A stretch of 64,000 nt of DNA, taken from positions 248,001 through 312,000 of the forward strand of contig CAJHNH020001090.1 of the NCBI GenBank assembly GCA_905116865.2, written 5' to 3'. The position numbers were made by a program, and so were the translations under genes. Below, one piece after another: positions 33,506 to 43,590 of this stretch (its first letter is position 1; the number at the start of each line of letters is the position of its first letter). The notes under the pieces were generated by a model. The model did not search any database. It saw only the letters and a list, made by a program, of their open reading frames with translations, and was not told the origin of the DNA. This DNA is from Candidula unifasciata (taxonomy: Eukaryota; Mollusca; Gastropoda; Stylommatophora; Geomitridae).

Positions 33506-33923
33506 GATAACATAAGGGTACCCAAGTCCTTAAACATATCAATTTGCTTGAATTTTACAATGTATGTGGAACTCCAAATAAACAAAAGCTACTGTGAGAT
33601 TTTAAATAAAGGGAAGTTATAAAGAAAAACAAAGTGATGGGAGAGATGTATCCTTTTTAACAGTTGTCTCTCTTTATTCAAAGCTGAGTTTAAAGTGACT
33701 TGCGTGTTGTAAATGTAACAATATTTTAAAAAAAAGTATAGGCAATCAAAGAAGCCATGTAACAAAATATGAAATAGTTAAATAAATACCACACAGAAAC
33801 GTTACATAGGAAAGCTGACTACCTCAACGAAAGCTTAGAAGTGTATCCACACACACAATATATATATTCATACACACATACACACGTACACGCACACACA
33901 CACTGACATATATATATATATAT

Positions 33924-33926
<3 letters not shown>
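33506..33926. other. AT-rich unassigned sequence
   Basis: No coding signature. CA-rich and (TA)n runs begin near 33850. Confidence 0.4.
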
Positions 33927-34500
<574 letters not shown>

Positions 34501-34562
34501 TTAGAGGGATTAGAGGGATTAGAGGGATTTGAGGGATTGGAGGGATTAGAGGGATTAGAGTG
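34501..34562. repeat. 9-bp TTAGAGGGA repeat, seven copies
   Basis: Seven units, with TTTGAGGGA and TTGGAGGGA variants, directly follow the GACA array. The unit looks like a telomere repeat with an insertion, but it is 9 bp and internal. Confidence 0.9.
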
Positions 34563-34609
34563 ATAGATATACAGATAAACAATCTTCACTTAAAATTAGA
34601 CACTTTTCA

Positions 34610-34822
34610 AACGACCTAGAACGTTTTCCGAACCAAACTAGACATTTTTCCAAACCAAACTACGATTTTTAAACCACCTAGAACGTTTTTTAAATGGATC
34701 CGAAAATCGTCCAGTGTGGTTTGAAAAACGTTATAGGTTGTTTGAAAATCGTCCAGTGTGGTTTGAAAAACGTTATAGGTTGTTTGAAAATCGTCCAGTT
34801 CGATTTGAAAAATGTCCTAGGT
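34610..34822. repeat. Inverted plus tandem 47-bp repeats
   Basis: The block GTTTGAAAATCGTCCAGTGT with GGTTTGAAAAACGTTATAGG repeats tandemly from 34702 to 34820. The preceding 34610-34690 carries diverged copies in reverse orientation (CCTAGAACGTTTTCCGAACC). The region could fold into an extended hairpin. Confidence 0.8.
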
Positions 34823-35935
34823 AGCCCATTTCTGAGCATTGGGTCTGGGCTCATCTGGGTAAAGATTCGACATCACAACTTTCAGGAAAAGCGAATATTC
34901 GCTCCGTCTCCCTCCCGAACATACAGCGGAGAAGTTGCACACTGATGGTAGCCCTGTCGTCTGGTCAACTACTGGACTTACCTTTCCACTGAGTCTATGG
35001 GTTTCTAGGTGTGGAGGTCTCAAAGTGCCCACGCCTTTTAACTGCTTAATATAATGAATGCTATTATTTTTATTATTGCGTAATAAAACAAGGCTTGACC
35101 ACCCTTTCCCCAAGTCATTTCTCGGTGGCGGCACGCCTGATACCAGAAAAGTATTTGTTCAACCTGTTATATCCTATACTGTTGTAACTTAAGAGTACAA
35201 ACTGTCTGTCGGTGATAAAAGGAGTTAAGATAATAGAGAAGGAAACAAACGAATATGTTTCTTCTTTCATTCGCTTGAAATAGATTATCAATATCTGCAG
35301 TGTTGTCTCTAGTATGAACTTCGCTTTCTTTTGAATTCACTGGCTTGCACCTATGTTTCTCTTGGCCAAAAGTTTTGCTTTCATATATTGTGTTTGGGAC
35401 AGTCTTGGGTACGTGATCTGTTGTTTCGAGTGCTAATACACATGTGCTCATGGCTGATTCACCAATCTAACATTGGGTGTACGTGTACATATCTATCACA
35501 CATAGGTGTAGAATAATGACTTGCCTTGGTTTGTCCGTAATATTGTCATCATCTTGCACTCTGTGCCGGTTTTGGTGATTTTCTAATTGATTTCATTATT
35601 CTCTTCTTCTCTTGATAAAATACTATTCAGACAAATTGTTCTTTATTTGTACCTTCCTTAAAAAGAAAGAATATTGGTAACGCTGGGGCGACTATACCCA
35701 ACCCAGTGCGTCCACTGGTGGCGGATCGTGGAACGGCCTCTAGACATAGAGGTTAGCTTCTAATACCAATTAAGCAGCAGCGGACAAACTGACCGTGGGT
35801 ACAGAGGCCGAGGCGGGATCTGAAATCCTTAGAAAATACCTCATATGCTCAATTAATCAAGTAACAGAAAGTATTGTGAACGGCACTCATAGAAAGAAGT
35901 AGAAAGATAGAAGAACACACTAGACAACATAAAAA
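34823..35935. other. Unassigned; no convincing gene
   Basis: A 94-codon antisense frame (35167-35451) has no recognised family signature. 35690-35830 is GC-richer and may be repeat-derived, but no second copy was seen. Confidence 0.35.
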
Positions 35936-36260
35936 TCGAAAGCTATAGTTACCGTGCCGGGAATTGAACCTGTCACCTCCAGACGGCGTCATATGCTCAG
36001 AGACGTGCCTGCCAAGCGGGTCGGAGCGCTGTAACCCCTTTCCCCAGGGTAGGTGGAACCCGTTGGCTTTGAACAGCAGTCCATCTAGGAGAGGGCAAAC
36101 TCCGAATATAAACCCCCAAGTGCAAGGCGGGTCACCATGCTGAGGAAGTGGATGGCCACGGGTGAGCTGGTCGTGAACGTCGGATGTCTGGCGGGCATTC
36201 CGGGCACCCCCCAGCCTTTTCCTTAGCAGGCAGGCAATACTAGTGTGACCGGCCATTTCC
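35936..36260 (-). mobile_element. Candidate tRNA-like SINE head or tRNA-derived repeat
   Basis: On the minus strand the block at 35950-36040 has AGGTTCAATTCCCGGC (B box with flanking stem) and a GGCAGGCACGTCTC segment where an A box would lie. No TSD was found, so a decayed tRNA gene is an alternative. Confidence 0.4.
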
Positions 36261-36479
36261 TGCAGTATTCTACTTTCACTTATGGATTTCAATATACAGA
36301 GGAATCGTTCCCGGAGTTATGGAGCACGTGCTCTACGCTCGACACCATTTTTTAGCAGATAGTGAAGAGAATGTGAGGAGCAGAAGACAACGAAATTGGG
36401 AGAGAAGAAGGCATAGAAAGAGGACGGCAGGTACAAGGAGAACAAAACGGAGAGATTGAGCTTCAATCTTATAAGAGTA

Positions 36480-38074
36480 GGGTACTGAAACTGTCATAGT
36501 GACACGCAGAGAGGTCATTTACTGGAGAGGCTAATATTTGATTATGATGTCATCATGCTGCTAAATACAGCCAGTTATCATTGCCCTGTGTACGTTAGCT
36601 ATATAAACCCTACTAGACAAGGGAAACGCAGGCAAGGTCTGTTAGTGACGGAAGTTGTGAAGCATGTTTTACTCGAATTGAGCCAGTGGAATTACAGTGG
36701 ACGAGTGGTTCAAGGGATACAGATGGAGATTGGTGGCTTAGCTTTATATGTGTGCCACAGTAGACTGTTTTGTGTGAAGAGAATAGTGGCGCTGGAATTG
36801 GAGGAAATGCGAGGTGATAGGTTGCTCATATGTGGGGACTTAAATGCAAGGGACAAAGAATGGGACAGCAGCGATGAGAACCGACAGGGAATTGCCTTTG
36901 CAGATGACATGTTTGACTCCAATGTGGTCTGCATCAATGATGGGAGGTCCATTAGAATGGCAATGAGGTCTGGCGTTCAGACAAAACTATTGATTTGGTC
37001 TCTGTCTCCCTGTCGTCGGTTCTAGCTACAAAATTGAGTGTCTTGAATGAGGATGGGAGTGATCACCTACTCTGTTCAGTCCTGATTTCCAAACCCATTA
37101 GGTTAAGACTGGGAGAGCACGCAAGACCTTCTGGTATAAGTAGGCAAACAATCTACTTGGACGTCTTAGACAGAGGGCATGCAACAGGGCTGTCAAAGCT
37201 AACTTTCTACAGCCCCCCCCCCTCCCTCTTCCTCTGTTGGACTCCAGAAGTAGAACAGGCGTGGAAGACAAAGAGAGTTGCAGTAAAGCAGCTAAAGAAA
37301 GTGCGACAGACACCCCTAAGCTCACAAGAGGAAGTGGAGATGGCGGGAAATGTTGAGAGAGATCAAGCGGATGTTTTCAAATGCTGTGCTGCAGAGGCCA
37401 AAGAAAGAAAGTGGGAAAATTTCGGGAATGATATGGGAGGCGATAAAACACTGAACAAATTCTTGAAACTGCAAAGACAGATGAAAAGAAAATGTCGGCC
37501 TATGATAGTAGGAACATTTTGTATAGATGGTGGTGTGTGCGTGACGACAGACAGGGAAAAATTGGAAGCGTTTCTTCATAGATTTACAGCCTAGACAGAT
37601 CCCAATGATGCAGACATCATGGATGCAGTTAGCAAGGATTTATCTCGCACCACAAAGAATTTGCACTATGAATACATCATACTAGTGGAAGACTCTCTGT
37701 GTGGGTTCTGGGGCCCTATTATAGGTAAAACAAGAATAGACCAACTGCCTACCCAAAAGCATGTCATAAGAATCGACTAATTGGAAGCTTCCTTCAAATT
37801 CAGAGTGCATCTGCCTGAGAGGCAGGGACCAACAGTCTGCACACAAATGAGTCAGATCTGTCAAACGGATGCACATGCAACACTCAGGTTCTGAAACAGG
37901 ACAGCATCCAGAAGTGGAGGAACAACAAGAACTCTCCCCCAGAGTTTACAGCCGGTGAACGCGAAGAAGAAGAAGAGTGGAAGACATTTTAAAAAAATTG
38001 AAAATGACAAAAGACACTGCTGCAGGGCCTGATGGGATTAGGTGTAGCTACTTGAAGGCATTGAGTGATGTATA
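36480..38074 (+). mobile_element. LINE fragment: endonuclease end and start of RT, split by a SINE
   Basis: The frame at 36555-37025 contains LLICGDLNARDKEWDSSDEN, the APE GDLNAR block. The frame at 36995-37594 continues SDHLLCSVLISKP and EVEQAWKTKRVAVKQL, the linker between endonuclease and RT. After a SINE insertion (37694-37975) the RT begins: TKDTAAGPDGIRCSYLKALS. LINE coding stops abruptly near 38074. Confidence 0.78.
37694..37975 (+). mobile_element. SINE-like family A, full copy with perfect TSD, inside a LINE
   Basis: Perfect 10-bp duplications AGTGGAAGAC lie at 37684-37693 and 37976-37985. The 282-bp copy runs from GTGTGGGTTCTGGGGCCC to (GAA)n. Removing it rejoins the LINE coding sequence VEDILKKLK. 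Confidence 0.92.
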
Positions 38075-38699
38075 TGTCACATATCGCTCCTGTCACGTGC
38101 CTAATTTAAGGATTTCTCCTTAAGAACCAACAGCACTCTGAAATAATTATGTTGAGTCGTTGGTTCGTATTGGTCTAAGGGATATCCCGTGGCCAATATA
38201 CGCTCAACTTATTTCAGGAGTAGGACAACTCAAGCTTTGGCACTACAAAATATATAATATTGCTAGGCACACTTGGCTGGACACCCCCACTACTATAAAA
38301 AGGTAGCCCCCAGGTTATGATAGTCTACTATCATAACCATGTTAACACAGATGAAGATTATTACTTGAACATACATGTATTTTAGACAGCTAAGAACAAT
38401 GAATAAGTGACACTCCAATCAATAGTGAAACTTTAGAAATACTGTAATAAGTGTAACACATACATTATATAAGAATCAGCAAAGAACTTCAAGAACCCAG
38501 AGTGATATGAAGGACCAAAACTTCAAACTCGATCTTACTGAACGTTTATGAATGTTCCAGAGTCTGCCTAGATCATCCATATGATGAGTGTGGACATTTA
38601 ATAGTGAAGCAATAAACCCATGATTGCCCACACTTATCTGAATCCCTGGTTACTTGAACTGGCTGGATGTTCAGCCACTCTGTTGTTACGTTCAAGACA
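38075..38699 (+). mobile_element. Possible solo LTR (weak)
   Basis: The block begins TGTCACATATCGCTCC where LINE coding stops. It has TATAAAAAGG at 38294, AATAAA at 38611 and ends GTTCAAGACA, giving a TG...CA outline of 625 bp. No target duplication or second LTR was found. Confidence 0.3.
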
Positions 38700-39270
38700 G
38701 TCCCACACTAGACACTCGAACACTGGAGATACAGCCAAGCTCCTGGGGAGGATCTCAGGTACCAAGTCATCCACTTGAGGCACAAACCCACTGGAGGATT
38801 TCATTAATTGATGACCACAGTTAGGTTTACCATCTGATGCCCACCACTGGCTTAGACATAGGTGACTTCCTTGTAGGTGGTTTTGTGGACTGCTGATTCA
38901 CTGCCTGGCCTCCAATGAGATATCATCCTAAGCTTAGGAAATGTCCTAGACACAAAAGGCCGACCCCTCAAAGCATAGATGTACGAGGCACATTTGAGAA
39001 CATCTGTTCTTCTAAGCAGTCAGGCAGAAAATCCCCGCTTCAAACTACGTTTAGCGTCACTGGGAAAGAAGTCCCCTGTATTCATACCCAAGGAAGTAAA
39101 CCGGCTTACATGAATATCTGAATTAAATACCAGAAATCTTCAACCTACAGTTGCAAGTTTGAAAATGAAGATTTATCAAAGCAACTAGAGGGTCTAGAAA
39201 TGAATATATTACCAGATAAAGGTATATATCAATATAAGGGACTATATACCCTTCTGGACGGGTTTAAGTT
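38700..39270. other. No recognisable feature
   Basis: Unassigned sequence between a possible LTR and a LINE fragment. Confidence 0.35.
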
Positions 39271-39279
39271 TGAAATTTG

Positions 39280-40490
39280 ACTGTCCTCGTAGGGAAGTCA
39301 GAGTCACGACTCGTCCATCGGGTAGGGTTGGCTGCTCACCTCACGACAGTATACCTGACGGAGATGACCAACTGCTTAACCACAGGCAGATGCATCAGGA
39401 CAGCTTCAGTACCCTAGGACTGGGTGCACAGTTATCTAACATCACTCCCAAAACCATGTAAGGATCATTAAAAGCTCGATGGCTTTAGAATCAGCACCTT
39501 ACACAACACTTTCAGGAAGATTCTAGAGAAGATAGTCGCAGTCAAGCTGCAAGAGTTTTTGGAAAGAGAATGCTTCTTCCAAGTGATCTGAGGAGCTACA
39601 GGCCAGGTAAAGATACCTGGTCAAATGCAGCCACTTTTGCCTTTGACGTCTGAGAAGGGTTCCATAACAGACAGGAAACGGCGGTAGTGCTGGATCTCGA
39701 GGATGCGTACAAAAGAGTAGGATACGAAATTTTGATGACCGCACTCATGGAGACGGGGTCAGTCCCTGGTTGGAGAACTGGATGGCACCTGTCCTGTATT
39801 CTCGTCAGGTTGCTCTCCTTCTGGGATCACGGACCTGAGAACAACATATTATAGGCCCAGGACTGCCACAGGGATCCACCGTCTGACCTGTTCTCTTTAA
39901 TGTGTATACGAACAAGATTGCAGGTCTAAAAGCATCAGTAGTCGGAAGAATACTGACTATTGCAGATGATATACTCGTTTATAGGCAAGGGAGTGAGACA
40001 AAGAGAACAAACTGAAGTATTTGGGAATCACATTTGACAGGAGCCTGCCCTTCAAGGACCATGTGGAGTTTTGTGACAAGATGCCAAAAGGGACTCAATG
40101 TACTTAAGACTATGACTGCGATGGACATGGAGCAGAGAATGCTTTTCACGCTTTATCAGCATCTGATCCTTTCAGTGATTGATTATGGACTGAAACTGCT
40201 TGCCGTCTCAAAGAGTCAGATGGGTAAACTACAGTGCATACATAACATAGCGATGCGGGTAATTCTGTGTTGCACCACAGACACCCCAGTGGTGTGTATG
40301 CGATACATCCTTGGTTTGCCGACTGTTGCAGGTAGGATCAAGGTGCTGCAGGTGAAGTCATACCTAAAGGCAGCTGCAGACACAGATCACCCCCTGCACG
40401 AAGATCTAGACGCAGTTGGGGTTGTGACAATACGCGCGGTGACTTCAGAATGTCTTTCCTCAACCTACTTTTATTTGTGTGTATTTTGAA
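39280..40490 (+). mobile_element. LINE fragment, decayed RT through post-RT region
   Basis: Broken frames include FRKILEKIVAVKLQEFLERE (RT fingers), an AGLKASVVGR region preceding an ADDILVYRQ-like active-site block near 39965, FDRSLPFKDHVE, and at 40034-40489 SVIDYGLKLLAVSKSQMG and MRYILGLPTVAGRIKVLQVK. The last block is shared with 32605-32868, so both belong to the RNase H-bearing LINE family. Confidence 0.7.
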
Positions 40491-42535
40491 GTATACAGAC
40501 AAATAGGGATTTGGATACATCCTTAATCTAAGTAAGACGACCACATCAAACCTTAATTCTCCTGGACCGTTGGTCATATCAAACACTACAACTTTTTCCC
40601 AGATGTTAAGTGTTGAGGTACAGAGATAAGACTGACCAAGCAGACTTACTGACTGGAGATTTGCACACCATTTGTTGGGGTCAGATAGTTATTCCCCCTG
40701 CCAGATCTTCAGGAACAGATAACAAGGGCTAATTGCCATTATCTCCCCCTGAGGTTACCTAACTCGACGGCAGGTCCGACGGTCACTATTGACACAGTGA
40801 GCGGAAAGTGTTGGCAGAAGAATTGACAAAGTCGGATTTTATTGTGATGACAGGTGAAGTAGACTAGAGGTGTGACTTGTCTTATTTGCTCTGGTCAGAT
40901 GAATTGACCAGGAGATCCTAGCGTGGGAATTCAAACAATTGTTGTACAGTCACTGACTGACAGCGAATAAACTTACCCACAGGGGAGGAGCTATGATATC
41001 CTTGAATGAGAATGATTTTAGGCGTAATGTAGGAGGAGCTTGATAAAAGTTATAAAGGGGTGAACTATAGGTCTGGTAAATAAGATCCTGTCTAGCACAT
41101 GCCATCAGTTGGGCTTAACCTAAGCTTGAGACAGAACTTTTGGCATCGTGGTTTCATTTTTCCAGGTAAGATCGAAATTAGGTTCAAATCTATATTTTAT
41201 GATAGAGTTCTAACTGTCTTTTTACTCAAGTGTGTGTCTTCATCACTTTGTAGTACTCCTAGGCGGACATTTCTTCATTCTCGTAGGGCACTGTCACATT
41301 GCTTTATTTCCTATTTGATAGTGTCATGAATGTTTTTCGTGTACATGTGTTTCAATGTTGTAAAACCTAAATGTTGTTGTTGCCATTGAAATTTAATGAA
41401 CTATCATGTTTTTGAAATCACAAGCGTGAAGATAACTTTGGCAATCTTTTCACGTGTGGTTAATGTGAATCTGTATTACATACAGCTAACACACTGAAAT
41501 GTGTTTAACTCTCGGGAGGCAAATGCGGAGATTGATCCCGGAGAGAAAATCCTTGAGATTTGGTATTTGATTCGCCTCAGAAATATTGTTAGCATTCTGG
41601 GCGCGTCGATTGTTCCAAGCATAGATTCCAGAACTGGTTCTGTCTGACTGATTGTCATTTTGAGTCTGTACGAGAGATGGCACCTGACGTAGAAGACTTG
41701 ACTATCATTACAGGACGTGTAGAGGAAGGCAGAAGATGTAACAGTTGGAATGTGAGACATAAGCCCTTCCAAATTGGACAGGAGTGAATGTGAGCATGAG
41801 GGAGAGATAAAATGTTTTATTTAAATAAACATGCTTGATGTTAGTATATAATATACATGCTTAGTGTACATCTAGAGCAGATACTACAAATATGCGCTTG
41901 TTTCTTCATTCTCCAGTTCCCACATTGGGCAGGGACTAGTAGGCATCCATTATTTGCCGACCGTCGAGTGTAACGACCCGCAGAAAGCAGTGAGGACGAC
42001 AAACTGGAAAAGATAGGCAGGGTCTCAAGCCGAGAACTGTCCAAAGGTTGTTACTTTCCAATACCTTTATGAAATCATCATTCACATAACCTAAACTCTA
42101 CTAGCCTAAACAAGTTCATTTTAATTTCGATTTATTAAATAAATCGTTTTGATGTTGTTACACAGAGTTAAGTAAATTGTGTACTTAGGTTCAAGTGTCT
42201 TTGTGCATATTAGTTTACTTCAGCTAACAAATATTTAAATCACTTGATGGGGGCTTTTAAGTAATGCCAGGAGAGGAGACCAGTCGCAGGGGTTAACTGA
42301 GCACCTGGATTATATCACAGTGGATTTATCCAGATATCTATCTATCCCTTCTCCTTCTCCTGTGGATACAAGTACAGCAACTTTCATTTCATGGAACGAG
42401 CCACTCGCTGTTTTCTTGGCTATCCAGGACTGTCTAGGATCAACATAGCTTAGATAATAGTCCAGTTTCTCACGTGGGTGGGCATTGTTAAGGATCAAAC
42501 CCACACCCTCACTATATCAGTGTATTTACCCACGT
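40491..42535. other. Unassigned 2-kb stretch
   Basis: TATAAAGGGG at 41053 and several AATAAA-like strings occur, but no coding signature or repeated family was recognised. The frames at 41476-41772 are not supported by any motif. Confidence 0.35.
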
Positions 42536-42539
42536 GGGC

Positions 42540-43440
42540 GCGCGACAATGGTTCAGCGGCTGATAAGAGGGTAGTCATAGATGGCTCAAGCAGAAGACAG
42601 TCCGACAGGCCTGCAATCTGAAGAACATTAGGCGAGGAGATGAGTGGGTCACAGGGACAGCGGAACAGTCAGATTTATGTTATGATCACATTGAGCGGGG
42701 AGTGCAGAAAGTGGCCAGCAGGTGCTACGGAGGTGGAAATTCAGCAATTAATTTAAGATAATGTTCGTTCAGATTATTTGATTTTGTATACAGATGATTC
42801 AGTGTCAAGAGGCAGAAGAAGTGCTTCGAGGTTCTTAGCAAAATCTAATGGTCGACGTTTGATGCAGGAGAGCCTAGAATATGATACCATAACATCCAGA
42901 CTAAGAATGATAATAGTGAATAGAGTCGGTCACTGCAGGTTTCCGCTGGTTAGAGAACACGACACACACACACACACCCATCATGATTGTAACTGACTCA
43001 AATCGTGTTGAGGAAGGTGAGGGCAAGCCTGCTTCGTGCTGAATGGCATGCTTCTCTTCTGAGGTGAAGGGTGAGGAGCATTGCCTGAATATTTGTCTCC
43101 GGGGTATGCCGGTTTCCTGGGAAACAAACAGGTATATTGGCTGGCACTGTACAACTTGGCGGAATGCTGATGCATGATAAGCCAAATGTGTTTAGGGCCG
43201 TGTATCAAAACGTGTACAATTCGGAGGAGCAAATGGATTACGACAGTCTGTTGAGAATGATGCAGCTGGAGTTGACGAGGGGATCTGGTCGATACTCGAC
43301 CATCAGAGGAAAAACAAGACAAACGTCTAATCAGAATTTTGTTGGCACCATTGGAATTCTGCACTGCCTGCTAAAGACGAGGACGGAGCGCTTATGGAAA
43401 TGCCCCGATTGCTGTGATGTCGGTTCTTGAATCAACTCAA
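42540..43440 (+). mobile_element. LINE RNase H and C-terminal fragment next to the SRRM1 start
   Basis: The frame reads DYLILYTDDSVSRGRRSA (RNase H start; the usual YTDGS has D for G) and YDTITSRLRM. At 43137-43430 it reads MAGTVQLGGMLMHDKPNVFR ... SGRYSTIRGKTRQTSNQ ... TERLWKCPDCCDVGS-stop. This C-terminal end lies about 135 bp upstream of the SRRM1 initiation codon. Confidence 0.75.
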
Positions 43441-43566
43441 CAAAGAATCTAATTCGGGCGAGCAGTAAACACCATCGACACCGGCAGCCGTACTGATAGC
43501 CACTGCAAAAGCGCGTGTCTAGGAGAGCGGGCGAGAACTGGTGCGTGGATTGACGAGACTGACAAC
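43441..43566 (+). promoter_or_regulatory. Presumed SRRM1 5' UTR / promoter-proximal region
   Basis: The 126 bp before the start codon are locally richer in CpG (GCGCGTGTC, GAGCGGGCGAG) than the surrounding DNA. They are squeezed between a LINE 3' end and the first coding exon. No TATA box is apparent. The transcription start cannot be fixed from sequence alone. Confidence 0.4.
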
Positions 43567-43590
43567 ATGTCTAACGCCGGATTCTTCAGG
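43567..43590 (+). CDS. SRRM1: SRRM1 exon 1 (24-nt coding part)
   Basis: ATG begins MSNAGFFR, the counterpart of the MDAGFFR start of vertebrate SRRM1. It is followed by the donor GTACAT, weaker than GTAAGT. It ends in phase 0, exactly what exon 2 (GTTAQQD) needs. The short match is convincing because of position, phase and the AGFFR-GT junction. Confidence 0.83.

Noticed and set aside
34501..34562. Telomere or chromosome end
   Set aside because: The unit is the 9-mer TTAGAGGGA, only seven copies, internal, and flanked by ordinary repeats.
35167..35451. 94-codon antisense frame as a host gene
   Set aside because: No recognised motif, no splice or UTR context; its length is compatible with chance in AT-rich DNA.
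35936..36040. Functional tRNA gene on the minus strand
   Set aside because: A B-box-like string is present, but I could not fold a full cloverleaf with paired acceptor ends.
41476..41772. 98-codon antisense frame as a host gene
   Set aside because: No family signature, and an overlapping frame of similar length exists in another register.
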